Positions 1-8,886 are shown, counted from the stretch's first letter. The stretch is 64,000 bases of DNA from Pelagibacterium limicola (GCF_015694405.1 NZ_JADQDB010000002.1:539963-603962); one strand, 5' to 3'. Translations and numbers: made by a program. The notes: a model not told the origin generated them from the letters alone.

Positions 1-896
1 ATCTTGAGGAACTCTTCTCGCGTGGGGAGTGGAGAGGTCGACTTTTCCTCTGGCAGTTTGTGTTCCGGGTCGACCGTGCCGAGCATGATTATCATCCCGC
101 CGATCTTTTTGTCGGTCGTGTACCATGGGCACATGACGCAGGTCTGGGCGATGGGTTTGCCGGTCCGGTCGGTGAGAAACGCGCGCGGACGGCGCAGGGT
201 ATGGCCCTCGAGCACCATGCGGTGTTCCCGGCGAATCTCCTCGCCCAATTCGGGATGCACCTCGTAGTGCGACTTGCCGACCAGATCGCGCGGCGCCTTC
301 ATTCCGTGTCCGGCCGCCCAGAAGTCGCTGACCGCGAGATATCTCATCTCATTGTCGAGGATCGCGATTGCGGCGGGGATATTGTGCAGAAGCGCGCGCA
401 TGACGAGGCTGTGGCTCGATGACTTGGCGTTGACGGCTGCCCGTTCAGAGATGTCGCGCACCGTGCCTACAATGGCGATGATGTCGCCCTCCCGGTTGAG
501 TTCGGCGTCTGCATGACATTCGATTGTCGAAACCCGCCCTGCCACGCTCACGTGCAGAATATCGCGATAGCCCTGTTTGCGGGCGATGGCTTGTTTCAAT
601 TGCTGGGCACTGTCGCGCTTGTCGCCACGCACCACCGCCCCGAAAACCGCACTGAGCGGCACCGGCTCACGCGTCGGCTCCAGCCCGAACATGCGGCATG
701 CGAGGTCCGAGCAATAGAGATCGCCCGAAGGCAATTCGAGACGGAAGGTCCCCAGGCCGACGGTCTTCTCGAGCATCTGCAGGATGGCAGCCGCATTGAA
801 CAGATGCTTGCCCCAGCCCGCGTCGATCGGATCGTAGCCCGCGGGCAGTAATGATTTGGCTGTCGCATCAGCGGCGACCGTGACGTCAACCGACAT
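1..896 (-). CDS. PAS-domain sensor protein, 3' end outside window (partial)
   Basis: About 298 codons are open from an ATG at 896 to the left edge, so only the N-terminal part is visible. Two PAS-like modules can be read. The first spans roughly residues 40-152 and ends in a PAC-like stretch (IVGTVRDISERA). The second spans roughly 165-275 and contains LLHNIPAAIAILD followed by a second strand-rich PAC-like end. A linker (about 280-292) then leads to PTREEFLK at the edge. In the family such proteins continue into a GGDEF, histidine-kinase or other output domain, and that part is not visible here. No signal peptide or membrane segment is seen, so it is probably a cytoplasmic sensor. The gene lies upstream of nothing it obviously shares an operon with. 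Confidence 0.75.
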   Translation of the reverse strand, partial: MSVDVTVAADATAKSLLPAGYDPIDAGWGKHLFNAAAILQMLEKTVGLGTFRLELPSGDLYCSDLACRMFGLEPTREPVPLSAVFGAVVRGDKRDSAQQLKQAIARKQGYRDILHVSVAGRVSTIECHADAELNREGDIIAIVGTVRDISERAAVNAKSSSHSLVMRALLHNIPAAIAILDNEMRYLAVSDFWAAGHGMKAPRDLVGKSHYEVHPELGEEIRREHRMVLEGHTLRRPRAFLTDRTGKPIAQTCVMCPWYTTDKKIGGMIIMLGTVDPEHKLPEEKSTSPLPTREEFLK

Positions 897-952
897 TTGA
901 AAGATCCCGGATGCTATCTGACATAGATAGCGTTCCGTCGGTGAACAGTTTG

Positions 953-2551
953 CTAACGTGTGTCGGCGTCGGCCGCCCAACGGGTGATCCCGGCACCGCG
1001 CGTAACGCGATAAAAGCCATTGGCTTCAACGCCATACCATTCGCTCGCCTCGCCTCCCGGCCAAAGGACGCGGATCTCGGCATCCTCGGCATCGCCCAGC
1101 CCGAAATGCCACCAGCCCGCGTGCCCGCTGACATGCCCGCCGCCCACGAAGACCTCGCGGCGCATGATCACTTCCCCGCGCCGGACCTCGGTCCACGAAC
1201 CGATGCCATCCCGATTGCCGCCCTCCTGGTGGAGGGCCACCTGCAGCCAGCCGCCGGGAATGTCGCTTACGTTCTGCCAGAGTTGTGTCTCGGCATGCCG
1301 GTTGACCACAAGGATGTCGATTAGGCCGTCCAGGTTGAAATCGGCGAGCATCGCCCCGCGAGCCGTCAGCATACTGGCCACTCCGGCGATATCGCCGGCC
1401 TCCATGAAAGTCCCGTCGGGACGTTGGAGCAAGAGGTTGTTGGGATCTTCGAGCGCAAAATCGGGCATCTCCCAGACGTTGCCCTTGGCGATGAACAGAT
1501 CCATCAGCCCATCGTTGTTGACGTCTTCGAACTGCGGATGCCAGGCCGTGCTGGGGCGGATCTCATCACCCGTATAGGGCCGGTGCGCCGTTACGCCGCG
1601 CGGAAACGCTGCCTCGACATAGGTCGGCAACGGTACCTCCCCTTCCCCAACCGGGGCGAGCACCTGAAGCCTGTTGTCGGTCATCGAGGTCAGGAAATAC
1701 TCGGGATAGCCGTTGAAATCGAGATCTGCACTGGCGATCCCCATTCCCCAGATGCGCAACTGCCGCCAACCTTCGTCAGCGCCAAAGAGCGCAGGCGTTT
1801 CGCCCGGCCGGACCTTCCAGAGCTGTTCCTGCCCGCCCTTGTAATACTCGCGGTCATTGGAAACCCGTAGAGAGGGCGTGCCGGAACGGTCCCAATCGGT
1901 GAACATCATCGAAAGCGAACAATAGCTTGGCTTGAGCGCTATTGGCGCGGCGAACCCGCCCGCCGCGGGCCTATGCAGCCAGTTATCGGTGCACGATCCC
2001 CAGGGGAACATCGGCTCGCTGCGGTCGACATAATTGCCCACCGCCAGCGTCGGCCAGTCGCTGTCCCTTTCCCAGGTTGCCGCAAACGCCGTTGACCATG
2101 CATCGCCGCCGTCGAAACCCCACGCCTCATTGGCCCGCTCGAACCGGCATTCTCCCAGGCCGCGCATCAGAACGTTCTCGCCCACGCGCAGCACGACCAC
2201 GTCCATGATACCGTCGCTATCGATATCGATTGGGTAGGCGCCGGTGACCGCATCGAGTTCGAGCCCGGATTGTTGGGCCTCGAACGCCAGCGCGCCTCCG
2301 GGTTCGGATTTGTTACGATAAAAGACCGCCGGCGCGGACCCGCCAGCCAGCAGCATGCCGGGCAATCCGTCTCCGTCGCAGTCAAAGACGGCAGCCCCGC
2401 CGCCGACCATATATTCCCACTCGCCCTCGAAAACGTGGGAAATTCCGGCCTTCGCCGTAACCTCTTCATAGCGCGGCACCACCGGGTCCTGCGCCCAAGC
2501 AGTCGAGACATACCCTGCCAGTGTCAGTCCAAAGACGATGACCCGCTGCAT
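953..2551 (-). CDS. Secreted FG-GAP/VCBS repeat protein with C-terminal ASPIC/UnbV domain (CRTAC1-like)
   Basis: 532 residues. Residues 1-20 form a signal peptide ending in AWA before QDPVV. At least five calcium-binding DxDxDG-type loops of a beta-propeller are visible: DCDGDG near 57, DIDSDG near 109, DLDFNG near 276, DVNNDG near 343 and DFNLDG near 404. Residues about 440-515 match an ASPIC/UnbV domain (N-RDGIGSW, HFGLGDA, VLWPGG). The protein should be exported and Ca-binding, and its biochemical role is unknown. An excellent Shine-Dalgarno (GGAGG) sits just before the ATG and overlaps the stop codon of the haloperoxidase gene, leaving a 3-base gap, so the two genes are almost certainly co-transcribed and translationally coupled. 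Confidence 0.88.
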   Translation of the reverse strand: MQRVIVFGLTLAGYVSTAWAQDPVVPRYEEVTAKAGISHVFEGEWEYMVGGGAAVFDCDGDGLPGMLLAGGSAPAVFYRNKSEPGGALAFEAQQSGLELDAVTGAYPIDIDSDGIMDVVVLRVGENVLMRGLGECRFERANEAWGFDGGDAWSTAFAATWERDSDWPTLAVGNYVDRSEPMFPWGSCTDNWLHRPAAGGFAAPIALKPSYCSLSMMFTDWDRSGTPSLRVSNDREYYKGGQEQLWKVRPGETPALFGADEGWRQLRIWGMGIASADLDFNGYPEYFLTSMTDNRLQVLAPVGEGEVPLPTYVEAAFPRGVTAHRPYTGDEIRPSTAWHPQFEDVNNDGLMDLFIAKGNVWEMPDFALEDPNNLLLQRPDGTFMEAGDIAGVASMLTARGAMLADFNLDGLIDILVVNRHAETQLWQNVSDIPGGWLQVALHQEGGNRDGIGSWTEVRRGEVIMRREVFVGGGHVSGHAGWWHFGLGDAEDAEIRVLWPGGEASEWYGVEANGFYRVTRGAGITRWAADADTR

Positions 2552-2554
2552 ACC

Positions 2555-3886
2555 CTACCTCCGCGTTACCAACGCATTGGCATAGGCGCCTATGCATTCA
2601 CCCTGATCGAGCCCGTTGTCGATTGCCATGCGATAATGGATACCGCCATAGAGCCGTGAGATGGCCGCCTCCTCGGCGGCGTGCCGGAAACTCGTAAAGG
2701 AGCGGGGCGCGAGCCCATCCGCTTCATGGGTTGCGTCGATGAAGGCAAAATCTTTTCCGAACAGGCGTTCGAGGACCATCGCCGCCGCACCCGATTGCGT
2801 CGAGTGTCCGCTTGGATATTCCGGGAAAGGAGGGGTAATCAGCACCGTTTCCCAAGCCGGATCGAACAGCCGTTTGATGTAGCTTACCGGACGAACGAGG
2901 TTGAACTGGTATTTCGCCTCCCAGCAGCCAATGAAGGCGTCCGCAAGCGCGACTCCCAGCCGGGCCAGCGTGTCGACGGTTGTTGGGAGATCGGCATCCT
3001 CGCTGGCAAGAACCTGGAGGGCGATGCTGACCCAGTGTCCCGGTGGGGTCGGCGACAGCATGGGGTCGTCTGACCAGAAGCGGGCAATGGTCCTCTGCTC
3101 CTCGGTCAGGTTCCTGACGGTATCGTAGACTTCGCGAGCCTGAACATAAAAAGCCACGCCCTCCGTTTCGCTATAGGGCACGTGGTCTGGCACCGGGCAC
3201 GATGCACCATCGGGCATGGCAAATGGGCGATTGTCGCCCCAACCGGGAAGCAAGGGGGCCTGCTGGAGCCGGATGGCATTGGTGGGCCGCCAGAACTGGC
3301 CTCCCTCCGTGGGTGTGTATTCGTACGGAAATCCGAGGTTTTCGATGGTCGCGCCACCATCGTCGAGCGACCATTGAAGGATATGTTCCGCCACGGCCAA
3401 TCCGTACGCCCGGCTCCGCTCCACTACATCCGCCGAAACGCTCGTCGCGAGGAGCCGCCCGATACCGTCGTCCATAGCCCGCATGGCGCGCTGGCCGGTC
3501 GGCCCGGTATTACCGAAGAAATTTTGGATGGTAGAAGCAAGCGCCGCATGCTGGACGACCGCTTCGTCATATTCCGCTCCGGCTTCACGCGGAGGGAATG
3601 CCATAAGCTCGTTCAATTGTCCGGCGAGGCTTTGGAGTTCCTCATCTCCCGAGGCCGCAGCCTCGTAAGCTGTAATAGCGAGATACGCAAATGCCCGGCT
3701 CGCCACAGGCGGTGTTTGCGTCGGTGTGTGGCGGACGAGTTCCAGTGCCATGCGATGCCAATTTAAGATGACATCCCGCGGTGCAAGTGGGACCTGAGCC
3801 GTAGCACCCGACGCAAATCCTACCAGAATCGAAAACAGGATCGCGCGTATCGCCCCCGTTCTCCATACCGAATACAGCCCCGGCAT
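2555..3886 (-). CDS. Vanadium-dependent haloperoxidase / PAP2-like acid phosphatase superfamily protein, exported
   Basis: 443 residues when started at 3886. That ATG has a strong GGAGGAG ribosome site six bases upstream, so it is preferred over an in-frame start 60 bases further upstream. A hydrophobic N-terminus (about 12-30, ending SGATA before QVPL) is a signal peptide. The vanadate/phosphate pocket motifs of the family are present in order: Asn-Leu-Val-Arg-Pro near 333-338, PSGHSTQSG at 358-366 with the acid/base histidine at 361, and SRLYGGIHY near 410-418 with Arg 411 and His 417. Family members oxidise halides with peroxide or, in relatives, hydrolyse phosphate esters. Sequence alone does not give halide preference. 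It sits upstream of and coupled to the FG-GAP gene. Confidence 0.88.
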   Translation of the reverse strand: MPGLYSVWRTGAIRAILFSILVGFASGATAQVPLAPRDVILNWHRMALELVRHTPTQTPPVASRAFAYLAITAYEAAASGDEELQSLAGQLNELMAFPPREAGAEYDEAVVQHAALASTIQNFFGNTGPTGQRAMRAMDDGIGRLLATSVSADVVERSRAYGLAVAEHILQWSLDDGGATIENLGFPYEYTPTEGGQFWRPTNAIRLQQAPLLPGWGDNRPFAMPDGASCPVPDHVPYSETEGVAFYVQAREVYDTVRNLTEEQRTIARFWSDDPMLSPTPPGHWVSIALQVLASEDADLPTTVDTLARLGVALADAFIGCWEAKYQFNLVRPVSYIKRLFDPAWETVLITPPFPEYPSGHSTQSGAAAMVLERLFGKDFAFIDATHEADGLAPRSFTSFRHAAEEAAISRLYGGIHYRMAIDNGLDQGECIGAYANALVTRR

Positions 3887-4119
3887 GGCTCCTCCAAATA
3901 CCCGTGTCGCAGCGGTGGAATCCGCCTTTAAAGCGGTGGGCACCACGGCCCCCCTGTTTTGGCCCGACTATGCAGATCGTCGAAGGGTTCCGCAATGTAT
4001 TTTTTCGACAGTTGAAATTATGGCCGCTACCGGCGAGGGCCGAATGAGCCCTTTTGCATTCTTCGCGCCGGTGGTAACCATCGATCCGGCATTGTCCATT
4101 GCGAGGAAAGGCTGAGGGC

Positions 4120-4896
4120 TTGGCACTTTATACCGATGGCAAAGTGGCGTTCGTCGCCAGCCCCACGGATGCCGCACAGGAGGCTCGCGAGGCGCTGGTG
4201 GCGCGCTATGGCGATGCGGGACTGGATAACGCCTCAATCGTCGTAGCGCTCGGCGGTGACGGGCTCATGCTCGAAACACTGCACAAGGTAATGGATCGGC
4301 ATGTCCCGGTTTACGGGATGAATTTTGGCTCCGTCGGCTTTCTGATGAACGAATATGGCGTTGAATCGCTCGACGTCCGCCTCCGCGCAGCCATGCCTAC
4401 AACCATCCATCCACTTACAATGCGGGTACTCGACGCCGAAGGGAACACGCGCGAAGCCCTTGCGCTCAATGAAGTTTCCCTTTTTCGTTCGACCTACCAG
4501 GCCGCCAAGGTCGAGATCCGGATCGATGGCGACGTCCGGCTCGAGGAGTTGACCTGCGACGGCGTGATCGTTGCGACTCCCGCGGGTTCGACGGCCTATA
4601 ACCTCTCGGCCCACGGCCCCATTCTGCCGATCACCGCGCCCCTACTCGCGCTTACCCCGATTTCTCCGTTCCGTCCGCGGCGCTGGCGCGGCGCCATACT
4701 CTCGAACCGCGCCTCGATAACCTTTCTCATCCGGGAGGCCCAAAAGCGCCCGGTGAGTGCGGTGGCCGACAATATCGAATTCACCAATGTCCTTGAGGTC
4801 AACGTCCACGAAGATCGCCGCCATGCGGTGACGCTGCTCTTCGATCCCGGACACAGCCTCGATGAGCGAATACTGGTGGAACAGTTCCGCTACTAG
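4120..4896 (+). CDS. nadK: NAD kinase
   Basis: ATP-dependent phosphorylation of NAD to NADP. The GGDG nucleotide-binding motif is at residues 45-48 ([10 protein letters not shown]). The LNE motif (ALNEVSLF) is in the middle, with [15 protein letters not shown] after it and the conserved alphaproteobacterial C-terminal stretch [15 protein letters not shown]. No ATG lies near the conserved start. I chose the TTG at 4120, giving 258 residues and beginning [14 protein letters not shown], with a purine-rich AGGAAAGG upstream; a TTG at 4099 is the alternative. It is transcribed divergently from the haloperoxidase operon across a region of about 230 bases in which I could not assign a convincing promoter. 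Confidence 0.93.
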   Translation: MALYTDGKVAFVASPTDAAQEAREALVARYGDAGLDNASIVVALGGDGLMLETLHKVMDRHVPVYGMNFGSVGFLMNEYGVESLDVRLRAAMPTTIHPLTMRVLDAEGNTREALALNEVSLFRSTYQAAKVEIRIDGDVRLEELTCDGVIVATPAGSTAYNLSAHGPILPITAPLLALTPISPFRPRRWRGAILSNRASITFLIREAQKRPVSAVADNIEFTNVLEVNVHEDRRHAVTLLFDPGHSLDERILVEQFRY

Positions 4897-4953
4897 AGCG
4901 TACCCAGGCAAATTGGGTCATGTCCGATACTGTGAACCGGGACCGGGCAACGG

Positions 4954-6159
4954 CTAGGCCGCCGGCAATGCCAAGGGTGTATCGTGCTGCAGATTCGGCA
5001 CCATCTGGACATCCGGCGCCTCCGAGGCGAAGGCCGGCATCACGCCGCGCGCGGCCGCTCTCGCCAGTGCGATGTTCTGCTCGTTTAGATAGGCAAACGC
5101 CTCGTCGAGGGCGGGAGGAATATCGCCATCGTGCTCTGTGATCAGTTCCTCGATTAGCAGCGAAACGACGAAATGGCGGGCCGCCAGATCGTCGGCGAGG
5201 TCGGCATTCCGCGCGTGGAAAACCAGGCGCGCGAGCAAATTGCGTACCGCCGGGGAAAACCCGCAACGCGAAAAGACCGCGTTAAGCGCCGCCCGGGAAC
5301 CGCTGTCCAGCAGGGTAAAGACCTTTGCGCGAGACGTCTCTGACAGGTGGGTAAGGCAATCGGCGAAAAACAGGACCTGGCCATGCACCAGCGCATGCAG
5401 CATAAGCCGCGAATTGATCTGATCCGCCTCGGCCATGGAGGCGACGTAGCGCGCCCTACCCTTTCCTGCCTCGCGCTCGCCGATGGTCGCCGCCGCTGCA
5501 TCGCCCGCGTCACGCAGCAGCCTTTGCAGCCGGCGTGGCTGGATCGAGCCTTTGACGATGCGCATGCCGCCCAGCGCCTCCCGGACGCGTTCGACCAAGT
5601 ATAGCCGCGCCAGACCCGGCAAATCCTTGCGCCGGAACAAGGCCCCGCGCACCTTTGCATCCTCGCCCCATTGCTCGGCCAGGGCCATCAGGTCGTCCTC
5701 GGGAAATTCGAGGTCGGGCCGCGCGAGGACCCGGATACAGATATCTGCGGAACCAATGCGCAATAAGGCCAGCGCCACGCGCAACGACAGCCTAGACCGC
5801 ACCGTCATCACCGCGAGCATGTCGGGATCGCCCGAGCGGATGATACCCATGAGATCGGCATCGAGCAGGACCGGCGAATACTGCACGACCGCCCGAGAAA
5901 TGACCGGCGCATCCTGGGCCAGCGAAAGCATGATCGGGCGCGGCGCGCGGTCGGAATGCAGGAGCCCATAGGCAAGAGCGGCGCGCACCCGCACCGATGC
6001 ATCGTCGAGGAAATTGACGAGCGCGGCATAAAGCGCCGCCTGCTCATCAGCCGGCCCCCGGTGGTCAAGATAGGCAAGCGCCGCCAGATGGGCCGCCTGC
6101 CCGCGCTCCTCGCTATCGGTGGATTGAGAAAGCTCTACATAACGCTGATAGGCGACCAT
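4954..6159 (-). CDS. DUF2336 domain-containing protein
   Basis: About 401 residues from the ATG at 6159, which has GGGGA five bases upstream; in-frame ATG 6165 and GTG 6174 are alternatives. The protein is almost entirely helical and Ala/Leu/Arg rich. It has HEAT-like repetitive helices in the N-terminal half (for example DASVRVRAALAYGLL, then SRAVVQYSPVLLDADLM), which is the pattern of the DUF2336 family common in alphaproteobacteria. No signal peptide or membrane span. Function is unknown. Upstream of it, near 6203-6217, there is a TTAA-N7-TTCA sequence that is one base from a CtrA half-site pair. It lies between nadK and a lytic transglycosylase. Confidence 0.75.
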   Translation of the reverse strand: MVAYQRYVELSQSTDSEERGQAAHLAALAYLDHRGPADEQAALYAALVNFLDDASVRVRAALAYGLLHSDRAPRPIMLSLAQDAPVISRAVVQYSPVLLDADLMGIIRSGDPDMLAVMTVRSRLSLRVALALLRIGSADICIRVLARPDLEFPEDDLMALAEQWGEDAKVRGALFRRKDLPGLARLYLVERVREALGGMRIVKGSIQPRRLQRLLRDAGDAAAATIGEREAGKGRARYVASMAEADQINSRLMLHALVHGQVLFFADCLTHLSETSRAKVFTLLDSGSRAALNAVFSRCGFSPAVRNLLARLVFHARNADLADDLAARHFVVSLLIEELITEHDGDIPPALDEAFAYLNEQNIALARAAARGVMPAFASEAPDVQMVPNLQHDTPLALPAA

Positions 6160-6234
6160 ACGCATCCCCGGCACTCAACGGGCTCACCTTATGCGGGAAG
6201 GCTTAAGGATTGGTTCACCATAAATCCCGCAACC

Positions 6235-7050
6235 CTATTCCCCCGAATAGAAGCCGCTGAACAGCGTCCTTGGCTGTGGCGCCTCGACCGGCGCTCCCGG
6301 CGCGCCGTCGACCTCGGTTGAGAAGAGGGAGGAGAATGAGACACCGGGCGGGATCAAAGGACGATTGTCGAGTTCCATCCGAGACGGCAGGGGTTGCTGG
6401 TTGGCGTATTGCTGGGCCGTGAACCCGGCGTTGGCGGGTCCAGGCTGGGCGTGGTGCCGGGCGACAAGCACCTGATAGACCTCCCGCACCGTGCGGGGAC
6501 GACCATTGTCGTAAAAGATGGTGCGGTTCGCCTCGGCCGGCCGGGGAAAAAGCTGCGCCGCGATCGCATCGGGTCGTTCGAGCCCCGCCTGGAAAAACCG
6601 CTCCGCCCCGCGGGCACCCAGGAAATGTGCGATGTAGAGCTCTCCGGGACTGGGCGTGCGCCCGAACTTCTGCTGTAAATAATCCCCGTTCCGGCGCGTA
6701 AAGGCAGCAGCGAGATCGGAAGCGACCTCAGGATCCTTGCGCAAATCGAGAATCTGCTGCCGGATCATCGGGTTACGGACAAAGAATTCGCCGTTGTACT
6801 CCTCGATATGATCGGCGAAGTCCTGATAGCCAAGCCGCGGCCCCTCATCCTTCATCACCTCGAACCACGTGCTCTCGATAAACTGGAACAAGCCGGTAGC
6901 CGTAGAGGTAGAAGCGCGGGCGTTGGGATTGAGACTGCTCTCGCGGATCGCCGTCTGCACGAGGTAATCGAAATCCACGCCATTGCGCTGCCCAGCCCTG
7001 TCGATGGCATAGGCGATAGGCGCGGGAATGTTCGAAATGGGCGACGCCAT
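6235..7050 (-). CDS. Lytic transglycosylase, SLT domain
   Basis: 271 residues. The SLT fold is recognisable at residues about 25-70: AIRESSLNP with the catalytic glutamate at 37, ATGLFQFIESTWFE, and further on the ARGAERFFQ segment near 150. The enzyme would cleave peptidoglycan glycan strands. There is no classical signal peptide, which is typical of the flagellum-associated and other specialised SLT proteins of this group. The C-terminal 70 residues are Pro/Gln rich and probably disordered. A perfect TTAA-N7-TTAA sequence lies 50-64 bases upstream of the start codon, suggesting cell-cycle control by CtrA (inference). Confidence 0.85.
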   Translation of the reverse strand: MASPISNIPAPIAYAIDRAGQRNGVDFDYLVQTAIRESSLNPNARASTSTATGLFQFIESTWFEVMKDEGPRLGYQDFADHIEEYNGEFFVRNPMIRQQILDLRKDPEVASDLAAAFTRRNGDYLQQKFGRTPSPGELYIAHFLGARGAERFFQAGLERPDAIAAQLFPRPAEANRTIFYDNGRPRTVREVYQVLVARHHAQPGPANAGFTAQQYANQQPLPSRMELDNRPLIPPGVSFSSLFSTEVDGAPGAPVEAPQPRTLFSGFYSGE

Positions 7051-7099
7051 TGGAATCCGACTCGAGGAAAACCTATGGTTAATAGAATCCTACCAGAGG

Positions 7100-7114
7100 T
7101 TAACCACCCGTTAA
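7100..7114. promoter_or_regulatory. Candidate CtrA binding site (TTAA-N7-TTAA)
   Basis: TTAA at 7100-7103 and 7111-7114 are separated by exactly seven bases (CCACCCG), matching the full CtrA consensus of alphaproteobacteria. It overlaps the stop codon of the nitroreductase gene and lies 50 bases upstream of the lytic transglycosylase start, a plausible promoter position for that gene. Binding is inferred from the motif only. Confidence 0.5.
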
Positions 7115-7693
7115 GGATGGTGCCCAGAACACCGTTTTCGCCTTGACATCCGGCCGATCGCGCTCTTCGAGCCGGGTTTGCGGCGTGCCGATATGCACAA
7201 AACCGACAAACCGCTCTCCCGGCTGCGCACCAAGCATCGCCGCGGCCTCCTCGTCATAGGCAAACCACCGCGTCACCCAATGCGTGCCAAAGCCGAGCGC
7301 ATTGGCCGCATGACAGAGATTGAAGCAGGCATTGCCGGCCGCCAGGAGTTGCTCGAACTCCGGGATCTTGACGTGCGGCGCGGCCATACTCACCACCCCC
7401 ACCGTGACGGGCGCCGGCAGAAACTGATTGCGCTCGATCTCAAGCCGGTCATCGGCGGCCTCCGGCTCGCGTGATTTGATGAGATCGGCCAGCATTTCTC
7501 CAGCTTGTTTTCGCGCCTCGCCCGAAAAGACGATGAATCGCCAGGGAGCCAGCTTCCCGTGGTCGGGGACGCGGCAGGCGATCGTCAGAATTTCCTCAAG
7601 AGCTTCGACGCCCGGGCCCGGCTCAGCCAGGAACGGCGCGGTAACGGTACGGCGCGTGTGGAGATAATCGCGAAGGGCGGCATTGACGGTCAT
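7100..7693 (-). CDS. Nitroreductase family FMN-dependent oxidoreductase
   Basis: 197 residues, the size of the short YdjA-like nitroreductases. The N-terminal RRTV segment is followed by RVPDHGKLAPWRFIV, which fits the usual R-AP-H-PWRF FMN-contact motif. GNACFNLCHAANALGFGTHWVTRW in the middle is the characteristic helix and loop, and GFVHIGTP near the end is the conserved terminal strand. It should be a cytoplasmic FMN enzyme using NAD(P)H; the substrate cannot be deduced. It is divergent from the exported beta-rich protein at 7820 and upstream of the lytic transglycosylase, to which it shows no functional link. Confidence 0.88.
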   Translation of the reverse strand: MTVNAALRDYLHTRRTVTAPFLAEPGPGVEALEEILTIACRVPDHGKLAPWRFIVFSGEARKQAGEMLADLIKSREPEAADDRLEIERNQFLPAPVTVGVVSMAAPHVKIPEFEQLLAAGNACFNLCHAANALGFGTHWVTRWFAYDEEAAAMLGAQPGERFVGFVHIGTPQTRLEERDRPDVKAKTVFWAPSLTGG

Positions 7694-7819
7694 GACGGGT
7701 TGAAGCTCCGGAACTTGCTCGATGGGCGCGCTTATGACACAGCTTTTCCCGATTTCGGAATTAGGAATCGCGGCAGGAATGAAAACCCTTGCAGAGCAGC
7801 AAGCGGAAACGGCAGGCGA

Positions 7820-8830
7820 ATGCGGTTATTGATAGCACTGAGCATATTGGCCCTTGGGCTTGCCCAACCGGCTGCGGCCCAGAATGGCGCCGAGGAAATG
7901 ATCGCACCGGTTCCTCCCCCCCGCCCCGCGCATCTTGGCGGCACCGCCAATGACAATGAGTTCGATATCGAAAACCCTTTCGATGAAGATGAATTGCCTG
8001 AAGGCGTCATCATCGACGGGGGCACGTTTGACGACGAGTTCGATGCCCGTCCTGATTTTTCGGGCATAACCACGCCCCAGCCGCTGACGCTCTCGGCCCG
8101 CATTTCCTCCAATGGGCCCTACATACCCGAGGGACTGGTCTGGCGGATTTTCGACTCCCGCACCGATTCGAGTGGGGAACTGGCGATGGTCGCAAAATCC
8201 GAGGACGCCACCGCGACGTTCGGCCTCCCGCCGGGTGAATACATGCTGCATGTAGCTTTCGGCCGCGCGCAGGCGACGGACACCCTCTTCGTCGAACCCG
8301 GTCCCAACAACCGCACGATCATCTTCGAAGTCGGTGCATTGAGGCTCGATGCCCTCATCACCGGTGACATCGCCATTCCTCCGGGGATGCTGCGTTTCGA
8401 CATCTATTCGGACGGCCCCAACGGTCGCATCACCGTGGCAGAAAACATTCCCCCAGGCGAACTCGTCCATCTCAATGCGGGGGTCTATTCGATCGTATCG
8501 CGCTTCGGTCCGATCAACGCCGTCATCCGCTCCGAATTACGGGTCGAGCCGGGTCAGGTCACAGAAGCGACGCTGTACCATAAGGCCGCCCAGGTCACTT
8601 TAAAGCTCGTCTCCGAAGAAGGTGGCGAGGCCATTGCGGATGTCGAATGGACAATCAAGACAGCTGGAGGCGAGACGGTCTTCACCGATATCGGCGCTTT
8701 CCCGGCGACGGTTCTCGCTGAGGGCCAGTACCTTGCGCTCGCCAAGCTCGGACCCACCGTCTACAACCGTGAATTCGAAGTGCGGCCTGGCTCGGCGCGC
8801 GAAATCGAAATCCTCACCACGGTATATTAG
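7820..8830 (+). CDS. Exported protein of unknown function with repeated beta-sandwich-like segments
   Basis: 336 residues from the ATG at 7820. Residues 1-21 are a signal peptide (hydrophobic core, then QPAAAQNG). An acidic, low-complexity stretch follows (about 45-75, rich in Asp/Glu, for example NPFDEDELPEG). From about residue 90 there are four similar segments of around 60 residues, each with a beta-strand pattern and a PPG or PG turn (LPPGEYML, IPPGMLRF, IPPGELVHL). They resemble carboxypeptidase-regulatory or PEGA-like sandwiches but are not clearly assignable. It is probably periplasmic or surface associated. It is a single-gene unit closed by a large palindrome and T-run. I do not recognise a named family. 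Confidence 0.7.
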   Translation: MRLLIALSILALGLAQPAAAQNGAEEMIAPVPPPRPAHLGGTANDNEFDIENPFDEDELPEGVIIDGGTFDDEFDARPDFSGITTPQPLTLSARISSNGPYIPEGLVWRIFDSRTDSSGELAMVAKSEDATATFGLPPGEYMLHVAFGRAQATDTLFVEPGPNNRTIIFEVGALRLDALITGDIAIPPGMLRFDIYSDGPNGRITVAENIPPGELVHLNAGVYSIVSRFGPINAVIRSELRVEPGQVTEATLYHKAAQVTLKLVSEEGGEAIADVEWTIKTAGGETVFTDIGAFPATVLAEGQYLALAKLGPTVYNREFEVRPGSAREIEILTTVY

Positions 8831-8836
8831 CGCCTT

Positions 8837-8886
8837 TACCTGAACGAATTGTACGAATTTCGTTCAATTCGTTCAGGTATATTTTT
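8837..8886 (+). terminator. Long near-perfect palindrome followed by T-run, probable intrinsic terminator
   Basis: Perfect 15-base arms (8837-8851 and 8865-8879) enclose 13 bases that are themselves nearly self-complementary (ACGAA then TTCGT). ATATTTTTT follows. It starts seven bases after the exported-protein stop codon and is oriented to stop rightward transcription. The stem is unusually AT-rich for this genome. Confidence 0.7.

Noticed and set aside
6203..6217. Near CtrA site upstream of the DUF2336 gene (TTAA-N7-TTCA)
   Set aside because: One mismatch to the consensus; not strong enough to list as a site.
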